A stretch of 25,444 bases of DNA. It comes from CAZQFS01 sp964592755 (GTDB lineage Bacteria; Hydrothermota; Tepidihabitantia; Tepidihabitantales; Tepidihabitantaceae). The stretch covers positions 1-25,444 of the forward strand of contig CAZQFS010000031.1 of NCBI GenBank assembly GCA_964592755.1, given 5' to 3'. The position numbers and the translations under genes were made by a program. Of this stretch, positions 14,278-21,910 are shown one piece after another (within the stretch, counting starts at the first letter, position 1; each line of letters starts with the position of its first letter). Below the pieces are notes generated by a model. It was not told the origin of the DNA and searched no databases. It worked only from the letters and a program-made list of their open reading frames with translations.

Positions 14278-16812
14278 ATGACGCCAACTAGACTCGTGCT
14301 TTCCCTGCTGCTGGCGGCGGCATCGTCGGTGCGGGCAGCTGAGCACTCGCCGGTGACGGCAACCGTGCTCTGGGAGCGCGGCTACCTCCACGTCACGGCC
14401 GCGGAGATGACTGGAGACTCAACCGACGAACTCGTAATCGTGGAGAACGATGCTTTTCTAGAACCACGGAGCCAGAACCTGAAGGCGGTGGGTGGCACCA
14501 GGCAGGTGGCGAGCGGGACCTTCGACTGGAGGTCTTCGGCAGGAGCATATGGGCCGGACCGCGTATGGGCGACATTCGTCCGTCACGACTCCCTCTTCTG
14601 CTACGACGCATGGCCGAGACGCGAGGTGTTCATCGTCCGAGGAGAGGACGTGGCAGATCCTCCTGGATGGGATGGCGCCGGCGATGTTGTGAGAATGGAG
14701 GACTTGGATGGCGACGGAGACGCGGACGCTCTGGCCATCTTCGGAGCCTCGTGGGACATGAAGCCTCGAGGACTCACTGCCGTCGATTGGGCGACGGGCA
14801 CGCCGCTGTGGTCTTTCAGGTTTGGCCCAATTGCCGGCAGGAATGAGGTATCCGTCGTGGACATCGACGGGGACGGCCGCAAGGAGGTTCTGCTCGGCTC
14901 GTTCGCGGCCGGTAACGGCAACATCGATAACGGTTCTGACGACCTTCATACCTACGTGTTTCTGCTTGAAGGGAGCGGTCAACTCAGGTGGCGAACTCCC
15001 ATCGGCCGCTTCTCCTCGTTCGTAAGGACCTTTGTGGTCAAGGACCCACGGACGGCGAGGCCGCTCATCGTTGCTGGTGAAATAGGAAACCTAGCCGGCG
15101 GTCGACGTACCGATAGTCTGTTTCTACTGGAGCCGGACAGAGGCCGAATCGTAGCGCGCGTCCAACCGGGAGGTTTGACGGGTGGAATCGCGGTTGCTGC
15201 GGATGACCGAGACAATGCCGTAATAGCCGTAGGCGGGGCGGACGACACCCTGCGGCTCTTTGACCTTGGTCTTCGCCCTATACGAAAGGCAGCGTTGCAG
15301 GCAACCGGCGCTGGTCACATCCGCGCTGGGCGATTCACGGGGAGTCGTCGGATGGAGCTGGCCGTCTTGACGACGAGTGGTTTTCTGAAGCTCTACGACC
15401 TGCAGCTCAAGGAGATATCCAGCATATACGTGGGGAACCTGTGGGACATGTACCATGTGCGCAACGTTGGCGGTGACAGGCTCCTTATCAGCAGATACGG
15501 TCGCGGCGAACTGGACAAACCCGTCTGGAGCCTTATTGAGTTCCGAGCGTCGACCACCAGTAGCGCTGTCCCGTTGAACGCCGTCCTCGGCGGCGCGGCA
15601 TCTCTGCTGCTGTTGATCATGGCAACCTTGGCCCTCGTCCGCTACCAGCATACCCGCGACATTCGCGCGACCGTGCGCAGTCTGACCGGCCGTGCTGGAG
15701 TCGTTGAGCTGAATCGTCGGGGTGCCGTGACGAGCATGAACGCGAGGGCGCGGGAGGCGCTGGGCGCTGTGAAGGACGCAGGCGGTCTCCCAGCGAGTGG
15801 ACCCCTGGCACCGTTGGCTGAGATGGTAGGGAACGTGCTGGCAGAGCCCGGTGAGGTGGCGCCGAAGGAGGTGGTTGTCACGACTGCGCCGGGGGAGACG
15901 AAGCTGGTGCGGTGCGTGAAGGTGAAGACCGGGGCGGTGCTGACTATCGAGGACATCTCTGCGGTTGAATACCTGCAGCGCGTGAAGGCGTGGGCGCCGG
16001 TGGCGCAGAAGCTGGCGCATGGCATCAAGAATCCCTTGGGCACAATCATGGGCGCGGTTGAGCAGATTGAGACCAAGGTCGAAGATGACCGGGTGAAGAA
16101 GTACGTCGGCTACGTGAAGGACGAAGTCGCACGCCTCAAGAAGATGGCCGATGCCTTCATGCGCTTCACCAGGCTGAACCCGCCCGCGCTTCAGCCCAAG
16201 AACGTGAATGAGCTTGTCTGCAAGGTCGTGGCCAGATGTCAGGACCTGGGACACAATCCCGATTCTTCGGCAGAATCGGGTTATGTCCCGCGTCTTGTGG
16301 CCAAAGGCATCTCGCTGGAGCTGAATCTGGATGATAAGCTGCCGTTGGTGAGTCTGGATGAAGAAGGAATCAGCAATGTGCTGGACATAGTGGTGGAGAA
16401 CGCCGTCGAGGCGATGCCTGCGGCGGTAGACGGTAGACGGCAAACGGCAGACAGGGTTCTGAGGATTCGGACATCCGTGAGCAACGACGCTGCGTCCGCC
16501 GGGCATGGCGAAAGCGGGGACAGTCCCTCGGAGCGCGAGGACGCGCGGTACAGTCCCCGTTTTCGTGGCGCTCTTGGCGACCTTGGCGGTTCATTCGTCC
16601 GGATTGAGGTCGTGGATACCGGCAGGGGAATCCCCGCGAAGTACCTGGACAAGGTCTTTGAGCCGTATTTCACGCACGGCAAGCCGGACGGAACCGGTCT
16701 AGGTCTGGCGCTCGCCAAGAAGATAGTCGAGGACCACAAGGGCCGCATTGACATAGAAAGCAAGGAAGGTGTCGGAACCACCGTCACCATTTGCCTGCCG
16801 ACAGGAGGCTGA
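14278..16812 (+). CDS. Membrane sensor histidine kinase with FG-GAP-like periplasmic domain and in-frame repeat insertions
   Basis: An 844-aa histidine kinase. It has a signal peptide (MTPTRLVLSLLLAAASSVRA) and a large exported beta-propeller-like region (about 25-420) with calcium-loop motifs DLDGDGDAD (142-150) and DIDGDGRKE (195-203) typical of FG-GAP/VCBS repeats. One transmembrane helix (about 436-455) is followed by a PAS-like segment (about 470-560). The dimerisation/phosphoacceptor motif is LAHGIKNPLG with His581. The ATPase domain has the N-box Asn708 (VVENAVEAM), G1 DTGRGIP (780-786) and G2 GTGLGLALAKK (805-815). Residues 657-671, 716-725 and 744-763 are encoded by palindromes or heptamer repeats, making the N-box to G1 distance about 30 residues longer than usual. 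ATG 14278 is preferred; ATG 14257 is in frame but lies inside the putative promoter. The response regulator gene follows after 4 nt. The ligand is unknown. Confidence 0.88.
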   Translation: MTPTRLVLSLLLAAASSVRAAEHSPVTATVLWERGYLHVTAAEMTGDSTDELVIVENDAFLEPRSQNLKAVGGTRQVASGTFDWRSSAGAYGPDRVWATFVRHDSLFCYDAWPRREVFIVRGEDVADPPGWDGAGDVVRMEDLDGDGDADALAIFGASWDMKPRGLTAVDWATGTPLWSFRFGPIAGRNEVSVVDIDGDGRKEVLLGSFAAGNGNIDNGSDDLHTYVFLLEGSGQLRWRTPIGRFSSFVRTFVVKDPRTARPLIVAGEIGNLAGGRRTDSLFLLEPDRGRIVARVQPGGLTGGIAVAADDRDNAVIAVGGADDTLRLFDLGLRPIRKAALQATGAGHIRAGRFTGSRRMELAVLTTSGFLKLYDLQLKEISSIYVGNLWDMYHVRNVGGDRLLISRYGRGELDKPVWSLIEFRASTTSSAVPLNAVLGGAASLLLLIMATLALVRYQHTRDIRATVRSLTGRAGVVELNRRGAVTSMNARAREALGAVKDAGGLPASGPLAPLAEMVGNVLAEPGEVAPKEVVVTTAPGETKLVRCVKVKTGAVLTIEDISAVEYLQRVKAWAPVAQKLAHGIKNPLGTIMGAVEQIETKVEDDRVKKYVGYVKDEVARLKKMADAFMRFTRLNPPALQPKNVNELVCKVVARCQDLGHNPDSSAESGYVPRLVAKGISLELNLDDKLPLVSLDEEGISNVLDIVVENAVEAMPAAVDGRRQTADRVLRIRTSVSNDAASAGHGESGDSPSEREDARYSPRFRGALGDLGGSFVRIEVVDTGRGIPAKYLDKVFEPYFTHGKPDGTGLGLALAKKIVEDHKGRIDIESKEGVGTTVTICLPTGG
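16248..16289. repeat. Palindromic element inside the histidine kinase gene (first)
   Basis: Outer arms GGGACA (16248-16253) and TGTCCC (16284-16289), and inner arms CCCGATTCT (16258-16266) and AGAATCGGG (16272-16280), are perfect complements. The two stems are separated by a small internal loop and the hairpin is closed by TCGGC. It is read in frame as LGHNPDSSAESGYVP, between the phosphoacceptor and ATPase domains. Confidence 0.7.
16424..16451 (+). repeat. Four tandem heptamers inside the histidine kinase gene
   Basis: CGGTAGA, CGGTAGA, CGGCAAA, CGGCAGA run head to tail directly after the N-box. They encode AVDGRRQTAD. The block is 28 bp, not a multiple of three, so the original insertion must have been trimmed or compensated to keep the frame. 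Confidence 0.65.
16509..16565. repeat. Palindromic element inside the histidine kinase gene (second)
   Basis: Left arm CGAAAGCGGGGACAGTCCC (16509-16527) and right arm GGTACAGTCCCCGTTTTCG (16547-16565) are complementary except for a few mismatches. The centre forms its own perfect stem GCGCG (16533-16537) / CGCGC (16542-16546). The 57-bp element equals 19 codons and is read through as a Ser/Arg/Glu/Asp-rich loop between the N and G1 boxes. Confidence 0.7.
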
Positions 16813-16816
16813 GAAG

Positions 16817-18163
16817 ATGCTTGAGCGAGTGCTGGTCGTTGACGACGAACCGCGTGCCCGGGATATCATGGCCGACATCCTGACCGGGGCAGGGATGGAA
16901 GTTCTTCAGGCCGGCGAGGGCGAGGAAGCTATCCGGCTCGCGAGAGAGAATGACCTGAACCTGGTGTTCCTGGACCTGTTCCTGCCCGACATGAACGGCG
17001 TGCAGGTCTTGGAGGCTATCCTCAAAGACAAGCCGTCCCTGCCGGTGGTGATGATTTCCGGGCAGGGTTCGATTCAAGACGCGGTGAAGGCGACCAAGCT
17101 GGGTGCCTACGACTTTCTGGAGAAGCCGGCCGAGCGGGAGAAGATACTGCTGGCCGCGCGGAACGCTCTGGAGCGGGACCGGCTGCGACGCCAACTGGCC
17201 GGGTTGCGCGAGGAATCGCTGCGCCGATACCAGATGGTCGGCGCGAGCCCGGCGATGCTCGACATATTCCAGAAGATAGACGAAATCGCGCCGACCCGCG
17301 CGCCCGTGCTCGTGACCGGTGAGAGCGGTGGCGGCAAGGAGCTGGTGGCCCGTGCGATTCACCTGAAGAGCGACCGCAGAGAACGCGCGTTCGTGAAGCT
17401 GAACTGCGCCGCCATCCCCGAGACCCTTATCGAGAGCGAGCTGTTCGGGTACGAGAAAGGCGCGTTCACCGGAGCTTTGACCCAGAAGAAGGGCAAGCTG
17501 GAGGTCGCGCACGAGGGTACACTGCTCTTAGACGAGGTCGGAGACCTCTCGCTCCCAAGCCAAGCCAAGCTGCTGCGGTTCCTGCAGGAGAACGAGTTTG
17601 AGCGGCTGGGTGCGACGGCCACGATTCGGGTTGACGTCAGGGTTGTATCAGCCACCAACAAGAACCTGCGCCAGGAGATCGAACAGAAGCGCTTCCGTGA
17701 GGACCTGTACTTCCGCCTGAACATCATCCACATTCACGTGCCACCGCTGCGCGAGCGCAAGGACGACATCCCACTCCTGGCCGACCACTTCCTGGAGCAG
17801 CAGTGCGAGGAGAACGGCGCGTCCAAAAAGCAACTGACGCCCGAGGCGGTCGCGTTCCTCAAGAGCGCGGACTGGTCACACAACAACGCCCGCGAGCTTG
17901 AGAACCTGATGAAGCGGGCCGCGATTCTCGTGAAGGCTCAGGACATCAGTCCGCGCGACCTTGTGCCACTCATGGAATTCGCAACCTCGGCGCTGGTGCA
18001 CACCAAGACCAGCCTGCGCGAAGCCCGGGACGAGTTCGAGCGCGAGTTCATCCGGGCCGCCTTGGCCCGGAACAACTGGGACAAGACCAGGACTGCTGAA
18101 GAGCTGGACATCGAGCGGACCCACCTGCACCGCAAGCTGAAAGACCTCGGACTGACCGAGTAA
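16817..18163 (+). CDS. NtrC-family sigma-54-dependent response regulator
   Basis: A 448-aa activator partnered with the kinase upstream. AGGAGG (16803-16808) lies 8 nt before ATG 16817. The receiver domain (1-120) has the acidic pair Asp9-Asp10, phosphoacceptor Asp53 in FLDLFLPD, and Lys103 in FLEKPAE. The AAA+ domain (about 138-370) has Walker A GESGGGKE (168-175), the sigma-54 contact loop ESELFGYEKGAFTGA (206-220), Walker B TLLLDEVGD (235-243), and the arginine-finger/sensor stretch RFREDLYFRLN (292-302). The Fis-type helix-turn-helix DNA-binding domain is at about 417-445 (NNWDKTRTAEELDIERTHLHRKLKDLG). All key residues for ATP hydrolysis and sigma-54 contact are present, so it should activate sigma-54 promoters after phosphorylation. 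One candidate promoter lies at 12194. Followed by a hairpin. Confidence 0.95.
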   Translation: MLERVLVVDDEPRARDIMADILTGAGMEVLQAGEGEEAIRLARENDLNLVFLDLFLPDMNGVQVLEAILKDKPSLPVVMISGQGSIQDAVKATKLGAYDFLEKPAEREKILLAARNALERDRLRRQLAGLREESLRRYQMVGASPAMLDIFQKIDEIAPTRAPVLVTGESGGGKELVARAIHLKSDRRERAFVKLNCAAIPETLIESELFGYEKGAFTGALTQKKGKLEVAHEGTLLLDEVGDLSLPSQAKLLRFLQENEFERLGATATIRVDVRVVSATNKNLRQEIEQKRFREDLYFRLNIIHIHVPPLRERKDDIPLLADHFLEQQCEENGASKKQLTPEAVAFLKSADWSHNNARELENLMKRAAILVKAQDISPRDLVPLMEFATSALVHTKTSLREARDEFEREFIRAALARNNWDKTRTAEELDIERTHLHRKLKDLGLTE

Positions 18164-18174
18164 CAACCCAACGC

Positions 18175-18191
18175 GGCCGGCGAGGCCGGCC
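18175..18191 (+). terminator. GC hairpin after the response regulator gene
   Basis: GGCCGGC (18175-18181), loop GAG, GCCGGCC (18185-18191): a perfect 7-bp stem beginning 11 nt after the stop. No T-run follows. Position suggests the end of the two-component transcript. Confidence 0.55.
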
Positions 18192-18356
18192 AGTCGTTGC
18201 AGACCCTCTCTTGTGCGAAGACGGGGAACTCGGCGAGAAAGTGCTTCAGGTCGCCGCCGACTCTAGAGAGCAGGTTGCGGAGGAAGTTGGCGCCGAGGTT
18301 GGTGGAGCGACCCGGCCCGCAACTCGAACACGGACCCGTCTCCGCTTCCTTCGTCT

Positions 18357-18605
18357 CTAGCGAACCTTGACGAACCGCACCGGCCGAGTGTCGGTCACGT
18401 AGTAGACCCCGGCCGGCAGTCGGCTGACGTCAGGCGTGCCGTCGGTTTCAGCCCAGCCGGTCATGACCTTTCGGCCCGCCGCATCGGCAACAAAGACGAT
18501 TGACTCCTGCACCGCGCAGCCGTAGGCGATGCCCGGCGTATTGCAGCAGCCGAGCAGCCTGATGCTCTCCGGCTGGGTCAGAACCAGCAGCATTGTGATA
18601 ACCAT
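18357..18605 (-). CDS. Mini-protein that is mostly a sorting-type C-terminal domain
   Basis: An 82-aa protein. A strong AGGAGG Shine-Dalgarno 6 nt before ATG 18605 supports real translation. It lies 15 nt downstream of the PP-loop enzyme gene, in the same direction, so probably shares its mRNA. The C-terminal 50 residues (QESIVFVADAAGRKVMTG, then DVSRLPAGVYYVTDTRPVRF and VKVR) fit the type A sorting-domain pattern seen at the ends of large secreted proteins here. The N-terminus MVITMLLVLTQPESIRLLGC is hydrophobic but a poor signal peptide. There is no room for a passenger domain. It may be the surviving 3' end of a deleted secreted-protein gene that picked up a start, or a genuine small protein. 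Confidence 0.6.
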   Translation of the reverse strand: MVITMLLVLTQPESIRLLGCCNTPGIAYGCAVQESIVFVADAAGRKVMTGWAETDGTPDVSRLPAGVYYVTDTRPVRFVKVR

Positions 18606-18620
18606 GTCTGCCTCCTGTTT

Positions 18621-19619
18621 TCAGCTAATGCGCCAGGCCGCAATCTCCTCTTGAGTCGCCGACCTGACTTCAACCTCACGGTCGCCGACCCTGACCCGTA
18701 CCTGCAGGTCCTGCCGTCGGTCGCTGAACGCGGCGCACACCCGTGCCGCGGTGCCGATGTCATCAGGTTCGGCTTGCGGCTGAGCCGGGATGAGCAGGCA
18801 CAGGGGTCCGGGGACGTGCGTCGCGTCGATGACCAGGGCGCGGGCCGGGGCCCGCTGCACCAGCGCCGCGTTCTCGCGTTCGTCCCGGCCGACCACGACC
18901 CGTGCGCCCGAGGGCAGGCGGAAGTGCCGGCCCAGGCCGAGCAGCTCGACGGTTTCAACCGAGTCTTCGCCGTGGGCGAACGCCTCTTCGAGTCGACGGG
19001 AGAATACCGGTTCGGTCAGGAGGCAGCCGCCCGCGGGCGTCGGATAATCCTTGATGCGATAGAGCACGGCGAGGACCATCTGGCGCTTGCGCATACGGCC
19101 CTTGATGTCCATTAGCCTGCGCCGCTCGACCAGACCCTCCATTTCCGGCACGGTCTCATCGAGCAGCCTGGCGGAAAGCGGCCGGAGCAGTCTTCCCCCG
19201 GTTCCTGATTCTCGCGCCACCCGGACCAGCGCTGCTCGGTTCTGCGACATCGGCCGCTGACCCAGCACCTCGCCGGTGACAACGAACTGCGCTCCGCGCG
19301 TCTGGCCGTATTCCCAGGCTTTGCGAATCATCAGGATGTGGCAGTCGATGCACGGGTTCATGTTTCTGCCCCGGCCGTGCTTCGGAGACCGCACCATATC
19401 GATGAATGCCTGGTCAATCGGCAGGGTCACGAGCTCGATGCCCAGGTGCTCGGCCGCCTTCTCGGCACTGCTCCTGCCCGCAAGCGGCCGCGGGCAATAG
19501 GCACCGGCGAAGTTCACGCCGATGACCTTCACCCCGAGGTCCAGCACGAGCTTCGCGGCCAGTGTCGAATCAAGCCCGCCGGACAAGAGGGCAACGGCGG
19601 TGGGTTGCGGCTTGTCCAT
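18621..19619 (-). CDS. PP-loop ATP-pyrophosphatase, tRNA-thiolation (MnmA/ThiI)-like
   Basis: A 332-aa enzyme of the PP-loop family that adenylates a substrate before sulfur transfer. The signature SGGLDSTLA (13-21) follows the first beta strand. Further conserved features are GVNFAGAYC (34-42), NPCIDCHILM (88-97, CxxC with Cys90 and Cys93), and VVTGEVLGQRPMSQ (113-126). Together these match the group annotated as tRNA 2-thiouridine or 4-thiouridine synthase-like proteins, in which conserved cysteines handle sulfur. The C-terminal 130 residues (from TPAGGCLLTEPVFSRR) are an extra domain resembling the C-terminal part of this subgroup rather than classical MnmA. ATG 19619 is preceded by GAAGGG about 5 nt upstream. 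The exact tRNA target is not readable from sequence. Confidence 0.8.
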   Translation of the reverse strand: MDKPQPTAVALLSGGLDSTLAAKLVLDLGVKVIGVNFAGAYCPRPLAGRSSAEKAAEHLGIELVTLPIDQAFIDMVRSPKHGRGRNMNPCIDCHILMIRKAWEYGQTRGAQFVVTGEVLGQRPMSQNRAALVRVARESGTGGRLLRPLSARLLDETVPEMEGLVERRRLMDIKGRMRKRQMVLAVLYRIKDYPTPAGGCLLTEPVFSRRLEEAFAHGEDSVETVELLGLGRHFRLPSGARVVVGRDERENAALVQRAPARALVIDATHVPGPLCLLIPAQPQAEPDDIGTAARVCAAFSDRRQDLQVRVRVGDREVEVRSATQEEIAAWRIS

Positions 19620-19630
19620 GGTTGCCCTTC

Positions 19631-19658
19631 AGCTTACATCACGCCCTAAGGAATGCAA
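19631..19658 (-). promoter_or_regulatory. Candidate promoter of the PP-loop enzyme gene
   Basis: Minus strand: TTGCAT (19658-19653), a 16-nt spacer, then TAAGCT (19636-19631). The -10 box ends 11 nt before ATG 19619, so the leader would be only a few bases. Box quality is moderate, and the GAAGGG near the start codon speaks for a conventional leader instead. Confidence 0.3.
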
Positions 19659-19846
19659 CAGCGCGGTGGTATCCGTGGCTGCGCCGATGTTGATTTGCCG
19701 GCCATTCCGGGTAGCCTGCTTATGCTGTACGCCTGTCCTCAGTCTCCAGTCTGCGCTGTCGGTCCCGCGGTCATGAGCCGGCTTTCCGGGTGCGACAGCG
19801 ACCCAGGTTGCGGTGGAGATACTCTTGGCAGAAAGGAGCCTAGCTG

Positions 19847-20482
19847 ATGATCATGATTGACAGTGCCGACCTGAACGAGGTGCGACGGGCAATTGACCTG
19901 GGATTTGTGCGGGGGTGCACGACCAATCCGAGCATCATGGCCAGGGCAAAGGGCGAGCCGCGGGATATCATCCGACAGCTATGCGAAGTCGTACCCGGGC
20001 CGGTCTTCTACCAGGTGACCGCGCGGACGGTCGAGGAACGCGAGCAGGAAGGAAGGGAGTTCTTCTGCATCTGCCCGGACAAGGTGGTGCTGAAGATTCC
20101 GGCCACGACCGAGAATCTGGCCCTGGCTGCCCGGCTGGCCAGGAACATCCCTTGCGCGGCGACCGCGGTGTACAGCGGTCATCAGACCCTGGTCGCATGC
20201 GCCGCTGGCTGTCGGTACGTAATCCCGTACGTGAACCGGGCCTCGCGGCTTGCCGGAGAGGACGGGTGCGAACTCGTGGCCGAGATGTTCGCGGTCACCG
20301 AGATGTGTGGCAGGACCGCGGAAATCCTTGCCGCCAGCATCAAGTCCGCGGACGAGGCGACGCGGGCCGTACTCGCCGGTGCTTATCACCTGACCCTGCC
20401 GCTTGCCGTGCTGCTCGAGCTGGGCAACCACCGGTTTTCCGATGATGCCATCGCCGAGTTCACGGCGTCGGCGGGCCTTTAG
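19847..20482 (+). CDS. Second, diverged TalC/FSA-family transaldolase
   Basis: A 211-aa paralogue of the enzyme at 2025-2678. It keeps IDSADLNEVRRA (4-15), RGCTTNPSIM (22-31), Schiff-base Lys83 in VVLKIPAT, and AASIKS, so catalysis is plausible. It differs where the family is usually strict: YVNRASRL replaces FVGRLDD and the C-terminus is shorter (ending FTASAGL), which suggests another substrate. ATG 19847 has AAAGGAG (19832-19838) 8 nt upstream; the ATG 6 nt further in is too far from it. The gene stands alone, divergent from the PP-loop gene and convergent with the PrsW-like gene, overlapping the latter by 23 bp. Confidence 0.88.
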   Translation: MIMIDSADLNEVRRAIDLGFVRGCTTNPSIMARAKGEPRDIIRQLCEVVPGPVFYQVTARTVEEREQEGREFFCICPDKVVLKIPATTENLALAARLARNIPCAATAVYSGHQTLVACAAGCRYVIPYVNRASRLAGEDGCELVAEMFAVTEMCGRTAEILAASIKSADEATRAVLAGAYHLTLPLAVLLELGNHRFSDDAIAEFTASAGL

Positions 20483-21236
20483 GGTTCTTCTCTCGGGCCC
20501 GGGCCGCGTCGCGGGCAGACCGTTCGTGCAGGTCCACAAGCTGGGGGTGTTTGTGGGCCGACTGCTCGGCCTGACGTCGGGTGGCGACGAGGATAATGAC
20601 CCACGACAGCAGAGCGTAGAGCAAGAGCAGGAAGAACAGCAGCGGGGCCTGGTCGAGCGAGAAGACGATGAAGTCGTAGAGGCCGTGGGCGATGACGGCG
20701 AGAACCAGTCCCAGCAGCGAAAGCCGGTTGGCCGCCGCGTCACTGCGGGCGAACTTGGCCTCACCCAGGAAATAGCCCATCAGCACGGCGTTGAACGCAT
20801 GGCTCGGCACCGAGAGGACTGCCCGCAGAACGCCGGTCGCCGCCCCTCCGGAAACGACGTAGAGGACGTTCTCGACCGTGGCGAAGCCGAGCGCGGCGCT
20901 GATTGAGTACATGATTCCATCGTACGGCTCGGTGAACCCGGGAAGACGGTAGGAGTAGAAGCGCACGACGAGATACTTGCATCCCTCCTCGACCAGGCCG
21001 ACAATCAGGAGCGCGCCGAGCAGGGAGTGGAGGACATTGGGGGTGGACGAACGCCAGCCGGTCAACCGCTGCAGGGCGGTCGAGTTCATCATTGACGGCA
21101 CGAGCGCTGCTGCCCCATACAGGAAAGTAATCACCAGCGGGCCGAGCGGCTCCTGTTTGTAGCGGTTGCGCAGGTAGAAGAAGAGAAACAGGGCCAGCCC
21201 GGGCGCGACGGCGAGCGCGACCAGCGAGAAAGTCAT
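20460..21236 (-). CDS. PrsW-family intramembrane metalloprotease
   Basis: A 258-aa polytopic membrane protein with about seven hydrophobic segments (for example VALAVAPGLALFLFFYL, HSLLGALLIVGLVEE, LSLLGLVLAVIAHGLYDFIV and LLFFLLLLYALLSWVIILVA). The family's metal/catalytic motifs are present: EEGCK (83-87), GFATVEN (117-123), SHAFNA with His146, and HGLYD with His184 and Asp188. PrsW proteases cut membrane substrates such as anti-sigma factors (family knowledge); the substrate here is unknown. The frame is open upstream, but ATG 21236 begins the first membrane helix directly. No Shine-Dalgarno is visible and the gene upstream ends 31 nt away. The last residues (ARAREKNPKGPPTP) form a basic tail encoded in the overlap with the transaldolase gene. 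Confidence 0.88.
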   Translation of the reverse strand: MTFSLVALAVAPGLALFLFFYLRNRYKQEPLGPLVITFLYGAAALVPSMMNSTALQRLTGWRSSTPNVLHSLLGALLIVGLVEEGCKYLVVRFYSYRLPGFTEPYDGIMYSISAALGFATVENVLYVVSGGAATGVLRAVLSVPSHAFNAVLMGYFLGEAKFARSDAAANRLSLLGLVLAVIAHGLYDFIVFSLDQAPLLFFLLLLYALLSWVIILVATRRQAEQSAHKHPQLVDLHERSARDAARAREKNPKGPPTP

Positions 21237-21267
21237 GGAGCAGAAGGCCCGGCGCGGAGGAAGGTAC

Positions 21268-21903
21268 TCAGGCGATCGGCTCGAGCAGGTATTGAGGTCT
21301 GCCGGCCGGCGGCCGGTTCCTGAGAAAGGTGATGAAGAACGATATCGGACCCGAACGCGCAAGCTCCAGCCGCAGGCGCGAGTTGCGTAACTGATACTCG
21401 CCTTCGTCGAGCATGTACGGCCTGGTGCGCGGCGGCGGGACTTCAGCACTGGGGTGAATCCGTCGCGGCCGGACAAAGGCGGCATAGAGATGCGTGCGTG
21501 GCCTGGTTCCGACCGAGGTGGCCATTACCGGCCAGCGATTCTCAAGGAAAAGGGGGGTGTTCCTGAGCCCGAGAGCGTGGCAGCGTTCCTGCCAGCCGAA
21601 CAGGATATACCCCAGTGCCGGCCGGGCGTGCGAATAGACGTTGACCGTCGCCTCGCCGTGCCGGGGCGGTAGTCGGTCAAGCCGCTCGGCCCTTGGCGCC
21701 CGGCGCCGGACGTGCGCCAGCGACCGGGGAATCTGTTCAACGATTTCGTCCAGGCTCAGATGCCGGGAAATGTTGTCGACCAGGGCGGGCTTGGCGCGTG
21801 TCGCGAGCAAAGGCAACCGCGCCCGAGCCGCAAGCCGACGGAGCTCGAGCAGGGTCAGGTTGCGGAGAAGGTCCTGAGCGGGTTCCAGACGGATTCCCTG
21901 CAT
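21268..21903 (-). CDS. Basic protein of unknown function with SAP-like N-terminus
   Basis: A 211-aa Arg-rich protein. Residues 15-60 (NLTLLELRRLAARARLPLLA, then TRAKPALVDNISRHLSLDEI) have the helix-loop-helix pattern of SAP/Rho-N-like nucleic-acid-binding motifs: 'lt..eLr.lar...l....kkaeLv..i'. The rest contains ATVNVYSHARPALGYILFGW, MATSVGTRPRTHLYAAFVRP and ISFFITFLRN, which I do not recognise. The likely role is nucleic-acid binding, by motif only. A good promoter sits directly before ATG 21903 and no Shine-Dalgarno is present, suggesting a leaderless message separate from the surE operon. Confidence 0.68.
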   Translation of the reverse strand: MQGIRLEPAQDLLRNLTLLELRRLAARARLPLLATRAKPALVDNISRHLSLDEIVEQIPRSLAHVRRRAPRAERLDRLPPRHGEATVNVYSHARPALGYILFGWQERCHALGLRNTPLFLENRWPVMATSVGTRPRTHLYAAFVRPRRIHPSAEVPPPRTRPYMLDEGEYQLRNSRLRLELARSGPISFFITFLRNRPPAGRPQYLLEPIA

Positions 21904-21910
21904 GGTTGTC

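Noticed and set aside
15124..16506. 460-aa open frame on the minus strand opposite the kinase
   Set aside because: Antisense shadow of the histidine kinase; it lacks domain features and a credible start.
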